From Paenibacillus xylanexedens (GTDB lineage Bacteria; Bacillota; Bacilli; Paenibacillales; Paenibacillaceae): a stretch of DNA of 64,000 nt. The stretch lies in assembly GCF_001908275.1 (NCBI RefSeq), contig NZ_CP018620.1, forward strand, positions 124,001 through 188,000. Reading direction: 5' to 3'. The notes beneath the pieces were generated by a model. That model was not told the DNA's origin. It did not search any database and saw only the letters and a program-made list of their open reading frames with translations. The translations under genes and the position numbers were made by a program. Numbering within the stretch: the first letter of the stretch is position 1; each line of letters begins with the position of its first letter. Positions 16,100 through 24,886 of the stretch are shown piece after piece.

Positions 16100-16648
16100 A
16101 TGTTTACCTATTCATTGGATGAATATACCGAACTCCGGCCACTGGCCATGGAACATACCAAACCGCTGTTCGAACTGACGGATCGCTCGCGGGATCAACT
16201 GAGACATTGGTTGCCATGGGTGGATCATGTGACAGAAGTGGAACACACCTCGAACTTCATTACCAACGCGTTAAAACAAGGTGCCGAGAATGGCGGATTC
16301 ACCGCCGGAGTATGGTCAAAAGGGGATCTCGCCGGCGTTATTGGATTCCACGAGATTAACTGGACCAATCGCTCGGTAAGCATCGGATATTGGCTTGGCA
16401 AAGGTTTTGAGGGTCAGGGCTTGATGACAAGCGCTTGTCGCGTTCTGGTTGATTATGCTCTGGTGACCCTCGATCTGAATCGCGTCGAGATTCGCTCGGC
16501 AACAAATAACAAACGGAGTCGCGCTATCCCTGAAAGACTCGGATTTGTTCTCGAGGGTGTCATTCGTCAGGCAGAGAAACTGCCTAAAGGTTACGTGAAC
16601 CATGCGGTGTACGGCATGCTTCAGCATGAATGGGAACTCTTGCGCTAA
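16100..16648 (+). CDS. GNAT acetyltransferase, RimJ/RimL-like (YdaF type)
   Basis: Acetyl-CoA-dependent N-acetyltransferase of 182 residues, similar to ribosomal-protein-serine acetyltransferases. The acetyl-CoA loop is in YWLGKGFEGQGLMTSACR. The beta4/alpha3 region and the RVEIRSATNNKRSRAIPERLGF motif B (in two parts) follow. Substrates of this group include N-terminal alanine or serine of ribosomal proteins, but many members acetylate small molecules. It lies 46 bases after the DUF2164-like gene on the same strand and may share its transcript. Confidence 0.88.
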   Translation: MFTYSLDEYTELRPLAMEHTKPLFELTDRSRDQLRHWLPWVDHVTEVEHTSNFITNALKQGAENGGFTAGVWSKGDLAGVIGFHEINWTNRSVSIGYWLGKGFEGQGLMTSACRVLVDYALVTLDLNRVEIRSATNNKRSRAIPERLGFVLEGVIRQAEKLPKGYVNHAVYGMLQHEWELLR

Positions 16649-16701
16649 TTCGCCTACATAATAAATCGGAGTGATCTCTCCCAACATAATGGATCAACAC
16701 G

Positions 16702-16746
16702 AATACCCTCGATCTCCACGTATTGTGGTGACAGAGGGTATTTTAT
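16702..16746. terminator. Bidirectional terminator between GNAT and SDR genes
   Basis: Long stem AATACCCTC-GATCTCCAC / GTGGTGACA-GAGGGTATT with loop GTATT, followed by TTATT on the plus strand. It lies between two convergent genes and can serve both. Confidence 0.85.
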
Positions 16747-16761
16747 TGTATTCAATGACTT

Positions 16762-17550
16762 TTATAGTGCTCGGACCATACCACCATCCACGATCAATGA
16801 GGTTCCGGTAATGTACGTATTGGCTCCGGATAACAGGAATACAACCGCTTTGGCAAACTCCTCTGGTTGACCATAACGGCCCAGTGGAATCTCTTTACGG
16901 AATTGGTCAGATACCTCTTCCTCACTGATTCCATTCTGCTCAGCCCGTGCTGCATCCAGCTCACGTATACGGTCTGTTGCAATACGTCCCGGCGCCACCG
17001 TGTTGATCAAAATTCCGTATGGAGCCAGCTCTTGGGATAACGTCTTCGCCAATCCAAACACGCCGGTACGGAACGTGTTGGACAGCACCAGACCCGGAAT
17101 CGGCTGTTTCACCGAAGTTGAAGCGATATTGACAATGTGTCCTCCACTTTCTTTCATATAAGGAAGAGCACCGCGAATCAGCCTTACATAACTGAGTACA
17201 TTTAATTCAAATGCACGTTCCCAATCTTCATCCGTCAGTGACTCAAATGAACCCGATGGCGGGCCACCCGAGTTGTTCACCAGAATATCAATCTGTCCAA
17301 ACATTTCTGCTGTCTTGTGAATCAGAGCCTCAATGTCTTCCTTGCGTGTCACATCGGTTGCACAATATTCTACACGTCCACCACCACCAAGCGCCAGAAG
17401 CTCCTGCTTCACTGCTGCGAGCTTTTCTTCGCTTCGGCTGGCGAGCATGACGTCAGCACCTTCTGCTGTCAATTGAGCGGCTACCGCTTTGCCCAGCCCG
17501 CGACTGGAAGCCAGCACCAGTGCTTTTTTACCCCGAAGTCCCATATCCAT
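16762..17550 (-). CDS. Atypical short-chain dehydrogenase/reductase
   Basis: Rossmann-fold SDR of 262 residues. The cofactor loop is ASSRGLGKAVA instead of the usual TGxxxGIG. The NNSGG motif and the C-terminal GTSLIVDGGMVR are present. The normal Ser-Tyr-Lys active site is not intact: the region reads TSVKQPIPGLVLSNTFRTG, with no YxxxK. This matches the subgroup of beta-ketoacyl-ACP-reductase-like SDRs known to lack the canonical tetrad. Its reaction is therefore unclear. A GGAGG ribosome site is well placed before the ATG. It lies 27 bases after a GNAT gene and may be co-transcribed with it. Confidence 0.88.
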   Translation of the reverse strand: MDMGLRGKKALVLASSRGLGKAVAAQLTAEGADVMLASRSEEKLAAVKQELLALGGGGRVEYCATDVTRKEDIEALIHKTAEMFGQIDILVNNSGGPPSGSFESLTDEDWERAFELNVLSYVRLIRGALPYMKESGGHIVNIASTSVKQPIPGLVLSNTFRTGVFGLAKTLSQELAPYGILINTVAPGRIATDRIRELDAARAEQNGISEEEVSDQFRKEIPLGRYGQPEEFAKAVVFLLSGANTYITGTSLIVDGGMVRAL

Positions 17551-17577
17551 CGTTGTTCCTCCTCCTCAGCTACATCT

Positions 17578-18078
17578 CTATTTGGTCTGGATAAAATAAC
17601 CCATAAGAATATCATCCACATACTTGCCTCCGATATAAAACTCGGACACCAGCCTGCCTTCCGTCACAAATCCACACTGTGTATAAAACTTAATCGCTCC
17701 CGGATTACTGGAAAGTACGCGCAGCCTGAGTTTACGAACGCCTTGTTGGGCCGCATGCTGCTTGATGGCATCCATCAACGCTGTGGCAATGCCACAACGC
17801 CGATCATGAGGATGAACTGCAATATGAATCTCGTAGACATGACGGTTGACCGGCATACCTGTGGCTGGATTAAAGCCCACATAACCACATACCCGCTCTC
17901 CCTGCACCGCAATCAATTGACTGCCTGGCGGACAATGCTGCAGATATTGTTGTCTGGAGCGCCAATGCATCGGCGCAGGAGAGGTGTATTTGTCCCATAC
18001 CAGGGCATCCAACTCCATTAGCTGGGCTGCATCTTTAATCTCGGATGGACGAATCGTAAATGTATGGCTGGTAAGCAT
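17578..18078 (-). CDS. GNAT-family N-acetyltransferase
   Basis: 166-residue acetyltransferase. The N-terminal TIRPSEIKDAAQLMELDALVW gives the usual first strand and helix. The acetyl-CoA-binding motif A is in HPHDRRCGIATALMDAIKQHA. NPGAIKFYTQCGF is the typical motif B. The acceptor substrate cannot be predicted. It is probably the first gene of a two-gene unit with the SDR. Confidence 0.87.
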   Translation of the reverse strand: MLTSHTFTIRPSEIKDAAQLMELDALVWDKYTSPAPMHWRSRQQYLQHCPPGSQLIAVQGERVCGYVGFNPATGMPVNRHVYEIHIAVHPHDRRCGIATALMDAIKQHAAQQGVRKLRLRVLSSNPGAIKFYTQCGFVTEGRLVSEFYIGGKYVDDILMGYFIQTK

Positions 18079-18291
18079 AATGATTCAACCTTTCGTGCTA
18101 TAGTCGACAACGCTGTACGTTACAACGTCGGGAAAGTTAAGAGAGTCAAGAACGTTGAGAAACTTAGGAATAGGAAGACATTGTTCGTTTACTTCACTAT
18201 TTAAGTTTTTTGTTCTTTTATTGTAGCATAGCCACACCTTTGACTAAAATTCCGCTCGGTATTGAACCTTTTCGAAAAATGAAATAAACGC

Positions 18292-18322
18292 TTAACCTTG
18301 CCGTAACGTCATGGTTTATACT
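18292..18322 (+). promoter_or_regulatory. MerR-type promoter and operator
   Basis: A -35-like TTAACC (18292-18297) and a -10 TATACT (18317-18322) are separated by 19 bases, the long spacer typical of MerR-controlled promoters. The spacer is covered by the dyad AACCTTGCCGT-A-ACGTCATGGTT (18294-18316; 9 of 11 positions pair). It lies directly upstream of the MerR-methyltransferase gene, so autoregulation is likely. Confidence 0.7.
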
Positions 18323-18343
18323 GGTTCGATAAGGAGGGGATAC

Positions 18344-19543
18344 ATGATGAATATCAAAGAGGCAGCAAGCAGGCTTGGTATATCGGCGAGAGCCATTCGT
18401 TTTTATGAAGAAAAAGGATTAATTCTGCCCGCCAAACAGTCCAGTAATGGGTATCGTACCTATACGGAGAATGATATCTGGCGGCTTCAAACCATTGCTG
18501 CACTGCGTGAGATTGGCATGTCGCTACAAGATATTACACATGCGATAGGAGAGATTGATCAAGGGAATCAGCAGCGGCTGGAAGAATATCTGGAACTGCA
18601 ACAGGCCGTCATGTATGCCCAGTGGATTGAGCTCAAACGTATGATGGATACAACCCAGCGCATGATTGACCTGAATCGTCAGGATGGTCCGTTGGATGTC
18701 AGCCATCTGCACGATCTCGCGGACAGTGCCCGTCGCCTGCGTGAAGCACGGCAGAACTGGCATGATCGGTGGAATTATGACACGCAGGCAGCCATCCACG
18801 ATCAGCGAGTGCAGGCAGAAAGCAGACTCATTACTGAACACCCCAATTCAGAGAACAATCACCATTCAGACAACACCTCGCCTATAAGCGATGAGAATGA
18901 AGTTGCACATCCATACCAGGATACAGATCATTCCACGCCGAGCGATTCCAATGATACGGTACAGTCTTCCTTTTATCTGTATCACAACTATGACGAAGCG
19001 CTCGAACAGACAGCTCATTGGATCTCTCCCTCCCTTGGTGAGAAAGGACTCGATATTGGTACAGGCACAGGTAATCTGGCTGGGAAACTGCTACAGCACG
19101 GCGCAGACATGACTGCAATCGACCAATCCCGGGAGATGCTGCGCAGATGTCGTACCAAATATCCTGAGATGCATGTGAACCTTGGTAATTTTCTGGCGCT
19201 GCCTTTTGTTGATCATTCCTTCGACTTTGTTGTATCCAGCTTTGCTTTCCATCATCTAAGTCCAGATCAGCAACTATTGGCTTTACAGGAGATGCAGCGG
19301 GTATTAACCTCGCGTGGACGTATCGGTCTAACGGATCTGATGTTTGTTGATGCGACTCACCGTGATTCCTATATTCGACAGGCAGAAACCACAGGACACG
19401 AGGAACAGCTGCGCGCCCTGTGCGAGCGTCACTTCCCTCTGCTGAGTGAGCTATGCAGCTGGCTGGAGCAACAGGGCTACGTAACCAAGCATGTGCGGCA
19501 TAATGAGCTGTTGCATACGTTGTTGGCAGTTCCACTGCGCTAG
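18344..19543 (+). CDS. MerR regulator fused to a SAM-dependent methyltransferase
   Basis: Two-domain protein of 399 residues. Residues 1-70 are a MerR winged helix (IKEAASRLGISARAIRFYEE). A coiled-coil helix to about 125 follows, then a polar linker rich in His, Ser, Asn and Asp (about 160-215). Residues 216-399 are a class I methyltransferase with motif I LDIGTGTGNLAG and the FAFHHLSPDQQLLALQEM region. AAGGAGGGG at 18331-18339 selects the ATG at 18344 or 18347. The ATG at 18311 overlaps the -10 box and is rejected. The methylated substrate is unknown. It may sense the molecule it modifies (inference). Confidence 0.88.
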   Translation: MMNIKEAASRLGISARAIRFYEEKGLILPAKQSSNGYRTYTENDIWRLQTIAALREIGMSLQDITHAIGEIDQGNQQRLEEYLELQQAVMYAQWIELKRMMDTTQRMIDLNRQDGPLDVSHLHDLADSARRLREARQNWHDRWNYDTQAAIHDQRVQAESRLITEHPNSENNHHSDNTSPISDENEVAHPYQDTDHSTPSDSNDTVQSSFYLYHNYDEALEQTAHWISPSLGEKGLDIGTGTGNLAGKLLQHGADMTAIDQSREMLRRCRTKYPEMHVNLGNFLALPFVDHSFDFVVSSFAFHHLSPDQQLLALQEMQRVLTSRGRIGLTDLMFVDATHRDSYIRQAETTGHEEQLRALCERHFPLLSELCSWLEQQGYVTKHVRHNELLHTLLAVPLR

Positions 19544-19561
19544 TGGATTATGAGCATATGC

Positions 19562-19601
19562 CAAAAAGGCCATCCCGCCTTGATTAAAGGAGGATGACCT
19601 T
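19562..19601 (-). terminator. Terminator of the GH94-type phosphorylase gene
   Basis: Stem AAGGCCATCC / GGATGACCTT with an inner CCTT/AAGG pair. On the minus strand it is followed by TTTTT. It lies 22 bases after the stop codon. Confidence 0.85.
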
Positions 19602-19622
19602 GGTATACATCATGCTATGAAA

Positions 19623-22600
19623 TTACATATAAATATCAACAACCGTACGCTCAGTTGCACTGCGTGCTTGTCTGAACTCATCCAGTGAGATGCTTACTCC
19701 GCCCTGACGGTAACGGTTCGCTGTACGCTCAGTACGAATATCCTTACCGTTCACCGCTATACGGCTCACAGCACCTTCGTTCAAGTGATAGATGAACGTT
19801 ACGGGCTCACCAGCATACTCAAATTCGAATTGCATGCCGTTCAGCTCGGCTGGCAACACCGGGTCAATGACCAGATCGCCGCCCTCTTGACGAATGCCAA
19901 GCGCGTTGGAGATCAGCTGGTTCATGTAGATTCCAGGGCCGCTGGAATAGATTCTCCATCCGCCTTTCACCTGTACAGTCCCTTTACGAAGCTGGTCAAA
20001 ATGCTCCTGTGCCTCGTAACGTGTATTGAACTTGCCGTCCGAACTACTGAAGTACGAGTTCGCTTGACGAATCTCCGCGTTAGGCACAACCTCGCCGATA
20101 CCAACCGGGTTGATCATCGCAAGACCATTCCACACCTGATCTGTCTTGCCGAGCTTCGCCATCGCTTCCACGTAACGGATATGGGCGTGTACATATTGCA
20201 AACCAATCTCACGTCCGAAGTTAGACGCTTGCTCTGCACGCTTGAAGTGTGTGCTTACACCACCAGCATATTGAGCCGGACGATTCATCAGACGCACGCC
20301 ATCTGGGCACAGGAACTGCTCACGGATCAATGCATAATGCGATTCTGCTTGCTCCGCATTCAGCAACTCACCGATCATGCTGCGCGTCATTGGTAACAGA
20401 CGATATTGAATGCCTGTCTCTGTGTCCGTTGGGTGAAGCATCAGCTTCGCTTGGTCTGCTTCTTCCATGTATACAAAGCCTGGAATCACATCTGTGCCCA
20501 GCATGTAACGGTTAAAGTCCTCACGAATACCTTGAGCCAGCACGTCAAGCTCCTGTGCAAAGTCCGCATCCTTGAATTTCAGCGCTTGCGAGAGCACGTT
20601 CACGGACTGATACGTCAATGCCACAGTCCAACTGCTCACCATGTATTGCTTCAGCTGTGCATTGGCTGGTTGGAGCGTATCATCCCAGTCGCCATCTCCG
20701 TAGGAAGACAGGAACGTATCGTGCAGGAAGTGCGAACGGATATATTCGATCTCTTTTTTCGCGTGATCCAGTACAGTTGCCGTCTCTCCCGTGAACCCGA
20801 AGCTATGCTTGACGGTATAAGGTACTTTCTCATCCAGAATCGCATAGTCGCGAGTCGCTGTCAGGTAGTCCGCCAATACTTTCAAAGGCCATACGATGAT
20901 ATCGCCATGACTTTCTTCCTGTTGAATTGCAAAGTATTTATCAAACATGAACCATTGCGGCCAGTTGCCATCATCTTCATATTGGTGGGTATAAACCATT
21001 TTGATGATATCGCGAACTTGCTCATATTTTTGCGTTGCCATAAAGTACTCCACCGGGCCTTGGCACACATCCCGTGTACCCCAAGCCGCACCGCCATACT
21101 GCTCCAAACCGTGAGGCACAGAGTAGTGAACCAGCATATTGTGGGTGTACCACCAAGCCAGCGCATTTACTTTGAACAGATCCTCTGCACTCTGACCTTC
21201 GCCACGGGACAAACGGAACCCGTTCATCACACCTGCGAAGAACTCGCGGTATGCCTGCACTTCCTCTTCAAATGTCAGGCTTGAACCTGCTACCACTCCG
21301 CTGTCCGCTTGGCCTTCCAATACCCCTTGTACCTTCAGCGTCCATTCAGCACTTGCTTCCAGACTAAGCGTAACTAGTGATGCCGAACCACTGCGGATAC
21401 CACTTGCCAGCAACGTTTCGTCCCCTACATTCACAGCTGCGCCATCCACCGACATGCGGTATTGCAGATCTGGGTACGTTCCTGCACTAATCGCTTGTGG
21501 ATCAGCCTTGAAGATCAAAGTATCGCCATCCTGCGTCATATGCAGCGAATATTCGTACTCATTCACATTCATCGTAATCTGGTTTGTTACCAGGTAACGG
21601 TATGCCGTGCCACTTGTGGAGCGTACGTTCATGCTCACTTCAGTGGTGTGTGCCCCTGTATAGTTCGTCACGATGATCGTATCGGATTCGGTTTTGTAGA
21701 TCCAACGTACATAGTTGAAGCCAATCTCGAACAGGGAAGGCATCGTCAACAGACGATATTGTCCGTCCATTTCCACATAGATGCGTTGTCCAGCCGTCTT
21801 CGGCACATTCAATGCATTGCGGGCATTACTGATCATTTTATTAAAATTGGTGTTACCAATAACGAGCTGTGAGTTGAAAATACCGTACATATACGATGTC
21901 GTCGTAATAACCTGTGCCCCAAGTTGCACGTTGCCACCACTCATCAGAATGTGACCGTGCGGACGCTCTACGAGCAATTCTTTTGCTTTCAGAACGATAT
22001 GCTCATAGCTGCCTGTGAAGAAGGATAACAGTTCCTCACCGCTATGCTCTTCCTGATGACGATCAGGGAACAGATCATGAATCTCATCTTGCGTCAGATC
22101 AAGCGTAACCAGCGGTTCACCCAGGAAGGAGGACAGTTTTACCTGTTCCAACGTGTCACCATTTTCTACAGTCAGAGCCTGTACTTCATTCCATGCTGCG
22201 GTAACTTCATCTCCGAACTCCAGTGCAGAGATTCCTTCGGCATGATTAGGCTTCGCCAGTCCATAGAAGACCACCTGAGCTTCTCCGTTCAGATTCAACA
22301 GTTCGGATTGCAATGCCGTATAGGCAAATTCATACTGATACGTCTCATTCGCCAGCGTCTGGCGATTCAAGCTCTCCGGTTGATTCGTTTCCTTGTATGA
22401 CAGACCGAAGAATTGGAATCCATCTGTGGAGTAACCGACTGCTTTGGTCAGGGAACCTTGTTGCATATATGGAAATGCACCGCCCTGAGGCTGGTTTTGA
22501 CGGGAACAAACGACATAACCTTTCGCTTCATCTTCAAACACCGTATGGTCAATGTATTGTGACAGATAAGCTTCATTACTGCGTACCGCACCTGGATCTG

Positions 22601-23015
22601 CAAGCCCAACATCCTGTCCGTATACCACATCTACGTTATGTTGTTGTCCTGTGAGCTTCACATCCCAGAACCATACACCTTGCGGTGTAGCCGTAAATAC
22701 GACCTGATAGCCAATGCCTTTTTCGCTACCTTCCAGCTGGACTGTGCCCTCCCAGATCAACTGGTTGCTGGATTGTGCCTTGCTTGTAATCACCTTGCTG
22801 TTCGAACGTACACCGAGCAACGGGAACGAGCTGATATTCTCTCCCTCATGTACACGCAGGTACAGGTTGTTCAAAGATCCATCAATCTGGTTGCTGAGCA
22901 ACTGGTTTAACATCGTTGTACCGGATGTAGCCTGGTACAGATCGCCACTGTTCAAAAAGGTAAAGGATAACTCTCCGGCACTTAACCGGATCGGTTCATT
23001 AATAATCGTTGTCAT
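19623..23015 (-). CDS. GH94-type phosphorylase, probable 1,2-beta-oligoglucan phosphorylase
   Basis: Cytoplasmic protein of 1130 residues. Two beta-sandwich regions occupy the N-terminal half, and an (alpha/alpha)6 barrel begins near residue 600. The likely general acid is an aspartate of YGDGDWDDTLQP (about 775-781), the signature of cellobiose-phosphorylase relatives. Length and motif fit the 1,2-beta-oligoglucan (sophorooligosaccharide) phosphorylases described in Listeria, which release glucose-1-phosphate; the assignment is from memory of that family. Other GH94 or GH36-like specificities remain possible. The GTG at 23024 overlaps the AAGGAG ribosome site, so the ATG at 23015, eight bases after it, is the start. 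The LacI regulator lies just upstream. Confidence 0.82.
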   Translation of the reverse strand: MTTIINEPIRLSAGELSFTFLNSGDLYQATSGTTMLNQLLSNQIDGSLNNLYLRVHEGENISSFPLLGVRSNSKVITSKAQSSNQLIWEGTVQLEGSEKGIGYQVVFTATPQGVWFWDVKLTGQQHNVDVVYGQDVGLADPGAVRSNEAYLSQYIDHTVFEDEAKGYVVCSRQNQPQGGAFPYMQQGSLTKAVGYSTDGFQFFGLSYKETNQPESLNRQTLANETYQYEFAYTALQSELLNLNGEAQVVFYGLAKPNHAEGISALEFGDEVTAAWNEVQALTVENGDTLEQVKLSSFLGEPLVTLDLTQDEIHDLFPDRHQEEHSGEELLSFFTGSYEHIVLKAKELLVERPHGHILMSGGNVQLGAQVITTTSYMYGIFNSQLVIGNTNFNKMISNARNALNVPKTAGQRIYVEMDGQYRLLTMPSLFEIGFNYVRWIYKTESDTIIVTNYTGAHTTEVSMNVRSTSGTAYRYLVTNQITMNVNEYEYSLHMTQDGDTLIFKADPQAISAGTYPDLQYRMSVDGAAVNVGDETLLASGIRSGSASLVTLSLEASAEWTLKVQGVLEGQADSGVVAGSSLTFEEEVQAYREFFAGVMNGFRLSRGEGQSAEDLFKVNALAWWYTHNMLVHYSVPHGLEQYGGAAWGTRDVCQGPVEYFMATQKYEQVRDIIKMVYTHQYEDDGNWPQWFMFDKYFAIQQEESHGDIIVWPLKVLADYLTATRDYAILDEKVPYTVKHSFGFTGETATVLDHAKKEIEYIRSHFLHDTFLSSYGDGDWDDTLQPANAQLKQYMVSSWTVALTYQSVNVLSQALKFKDADFAQELDVLAQGIREDFNRYMLGTDVIPGFVYMEEADQAKLMLHPTDTETGIQYRLLPMTRSMIGELLNAEQAESHYALIREQFLCPDGVRLMNRPAQYAGGVSTHFKRAEQASNFGREIGLQYVHAHIRYVEAMAKLGKTDQVWNGLAMINPVGIGEVVPNAEIRQANSYFSSSDGKFNTRYEAQEHFDQLRKGTVQVKGGWRIYSSGPGIYMNQLISNALGIRQEGGDLVIDPVLPAELNGMQFEFEYAGEPVTFIYHLNEGAVSRIAVNGKDIRTERTANRYRQGGVSISLDEFRQARSATERTVVDIYM

Positions 23016-23041
23016 AAGGTTCACTCCTTGAATTAGTTAAA

Positions 23042-23057
23042 ATCGAAACGTTTCGAT
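23042..23057. promoter_or_regulatory. LacI-family operator O1
   Basis: Perfect 16-base palindrome ATCGAAACGTTTCGAT, 27-42 bases upstream of the phosphorylase ATG, between lacI and the phosphorylase gene. The central AACGTT is typical of LacI/CcpA-family sites. A sequence of the same type recurs twice upstream of lacI. Confidence 0.8.
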
Positions 23058-23176
23058 AAATCTGAAAAAGAATAGGGGCCTCTTCAAACCAGCCTTTTAC
23101 AGCCCGTCCGGACGATAACCCCATCATTAAACTTTTACTTCAGCATGCAGGCAGTTCTTTGTTGTTCATACTTGGT

Positions 23177-24166
23177 CTAAACCGAACGTACAGAGCTACG
23201 CTCGATCATATTAATCGTTAACGTATATGAAGGGTCAACCGCTTCGCCATTGAGCATCTGGAATAACAGATGTCCGGCGAGCGACCCGGCTTCATGCTTC
23301 GGCTGGCGTATCGTTGTCAGTGGTGGACGCACATATTCCGACAACTGAATATCGTCAAAACCGATCACGGAAATATCATTCGGAACCGATACACCACGCT
23401 CTTCCAATGCTTTCAGGCCACCAATCGCCATCTCATCGTTACCGTAAAATATCGCTGAGGGAAGATCGCCCTGCATGATCATCATTTTGGTTGCACTGTA
23501 TCCGCCCTCACGCACAAAGTTACCGTTCAGACGCCATTTGGACTTTTCTTCAAGTCCCGCTTCCCGCATCGCTCGCAGATACCCTTGGTAACGGAGCGCG
23601 TTGTCATACGAGTTGGATGGGCCACTGATATATGCAATCTTCTGATGTCCTGCCTGAATCAGGTGGCGGGTAGCAAGGTAACCCCCCTGCTCTCCATCCA
23701 CCAGCACGTTGACCAGATGGTCACTCGACAGCTGACGATCCATCACAATGATCGGAAAACGATGACCGGCAGATTCCACCAGAATATCATCATGGATGTT
23801 ATGCGCCAGAATGATGGCTCCATCTACTCTTTTTTCACGCAAAAATCGCACTGCCGTTGAGTCCCGTCCACCCATGGAGCTGCAAGCAATCAGGTCATAC
23901 CCGTTCGCGAGGGCTACATCCTGTACACTACGGATCAACTCCGAGTAATACGGGCCCGACAGATCGGTCAGGATCAAAGCGATCGTGTTTGTCCGGCTCC
24001 GCTTCAGGTCCATGGCAAAGCCGTTCTTGCGGTAATTCAGTTCTCGTGCTGCCTCAAGCACTTTAGCCTTGGTCTTGGCACTAACCTTGCTATCCCCGCT
24101 CAGCGCATAGGAAGCAGTCGAGAGTGCTACACCTGCCAGCTTTGCCACATCCTTAATCGTTGCCAT
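23177..24166 (-). CDS. LacI-family transcriptional regulator
   Basis: Sugar-responsive repressor of 329 residues. The N-terminal helix-turn-helix is IKDVAKLAGVALSTASYALS with the hinge helix after KVLEAARELNYRKN. A periplasmic-binding-protein-like effector domain follows, with NTIALILTDLSGPYYSELIR and ISVIGFDDIQLSEYVRPPLT as typical landmarks. It lies upstream of, and in line with, the GH94-type phosphorylase. GAAACGTTTC palindromes lie on both sides of the gene, which supports local and self control. Palindromic element copy 3 lies within its upstream region. Confidence 0.93.
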   Translation of the reverse strand: MATIKDVAKLAGVALSTASYALSGDSKVSAKTKAKVLEAARELNYRKNGFAMDLKRSRTNTIALILTDLSGPYYSELIRSVQDVALANGYDLIACSSMGGRDSTAVRFLREKRVDGAIILAHNIHDDILVESAGHRFPIIVMDRQLSSDHLVNVLVDGEQGGYLATRHLIQAGHQKIAYISGPSNSYDNALRYQGYLRAMREAGLEEKSKWRLNGNFVREGGYSATKMMIMQGDLPSAIFYGNDEMAIGGLKALEERGVSVPNDISVIGFDDIQLSEYVRPPLTTIRQPKHEAGSLAGHLLFQMLNGEAVDPSYTLTINMIERSSVRSV

Positions 24167-24190
24167 TCCACGTTCGCTCCTTCTAAACTA

Positions 24191-24381
24191 TATATAAATT
24201 GAACTCCAGAATATTTACACTGACCACTCCGATGACAGAACAACCTTCCGATCGCTGTTATCCCCAGATTTTTTGTTTCCCTTTTATAAGGGTGAAAATC
24301 CGGGGATAAAGGCGAACGCCTTGCTTCTACAGGTTCTTTCTGCCCTCTCCGTTTTGTGTAAATGTTAGTTCAATTTATATA
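24191..24381. repeat. Palindromic intergenic element, copy 3
   Basis: The core runs from TTTACAC (24214-24220) to GTGTAAA (24356-24362). The outer arms TATATAAATTGAACT (24191-24205) and AGTTCAATTTATATA (24367-24381) are perfect 15-base inverted repeats. The centre is TTATCCCCAGATTTT / AAAATCCGGGGATAA around a CCCTTTTATAAGGG hairpin. The whole 191-base unit can fold into one long hairpin. It lies upstream of lacI, so the lacI promoter is either inside it or beyond it. Confidence 0.85.
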
Positions 24382-24490
24382 AAACAAATTCAAGGTTACC
24401 CACATTTTATACGGTACATGGTTAGAACAACCACTAAATCCTTCATTATCGTTTATTAATCTTTATACATATCATAGCGATGGATGTCAA

Positions 24491-24504
24491 TCGAAACGTT
24501 TCGA
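24491..24504. promoter_or_regulatory. LacI-family operator O2
   Basis: Perfect 14-base palindrome TCGAAACGTTTCGA about 325 bases upstream of lacI. Same core as O1 and O3. Confidence 0.72.
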
Positions 24505-24601
24505 GGTGTTCTCAAAAAAAATCCTCGTTCCCATCCTTATGGGGCCACGGTTGAATGCGTCCCGTTCCAATCCATACCATTAGTGATGGTCATGACACGT
24601 C

Positions 24602-24671
24602 TTTCAATCTGGCGCTCTATAAACAGTTCGTGCCTGATACAATGAAACTGGCAGTAAACGCCAGATTGAAA
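24602..24671. repeat. 13-bp inverted repeat flanking operator O3
   Basis: Perfect inverted repeat TTTCAATCTGGCG (24602-24614) / CGCCAGATTGAAA (24659-24671) with a 44-base loop. The right arm overlaps operator O3. It may be a stem-loop or the ends of a small remnant element. The remainder of the gap 24382-24886 shows only a small hairpin, CAGGGGCAT / ATGCCCCTG (24831-24858), before the next gene. Confidence 0.75.
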
Positions 24672-24680
24672 CGTTTCGAC
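24667..24680. promoter_or_regulatory. LacI-family operator O3
   Basis: TGAAACGTTTCGAC, a near-palindrome with the same GAAACGTTTC core as O1 and O2. It lies between lacI and the divergent Btr-like gene, about 175 bases from O2. Confidence 0.6.
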
Positions 24681-24886
24681 ATTTTCATTATAGTCGGTGT
24701 TGATAGCGATTTCAACCACTTTATCTATTTTTCATATAAAAAGTTGATTTGTTCAATCTGTCCATCCACGTCACTCCGTTTATAGTATATACTGCATAAT
24801 AGTCGAGATCCGAGAATTACGCCAGTACACCAGGGGCATGAGAGGAATAATGCCCCTGCTGACTTATGTAAGGAGACAGTTATCTA

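Noticed and set aside
18311..18343. Upstream ATG as start of the MerR-methyltransferase gene
   Set aside because: It overlaps the -10 region of the predicted promoter and has no ribosome site; AAGGAGGGG points to 18344/18347.
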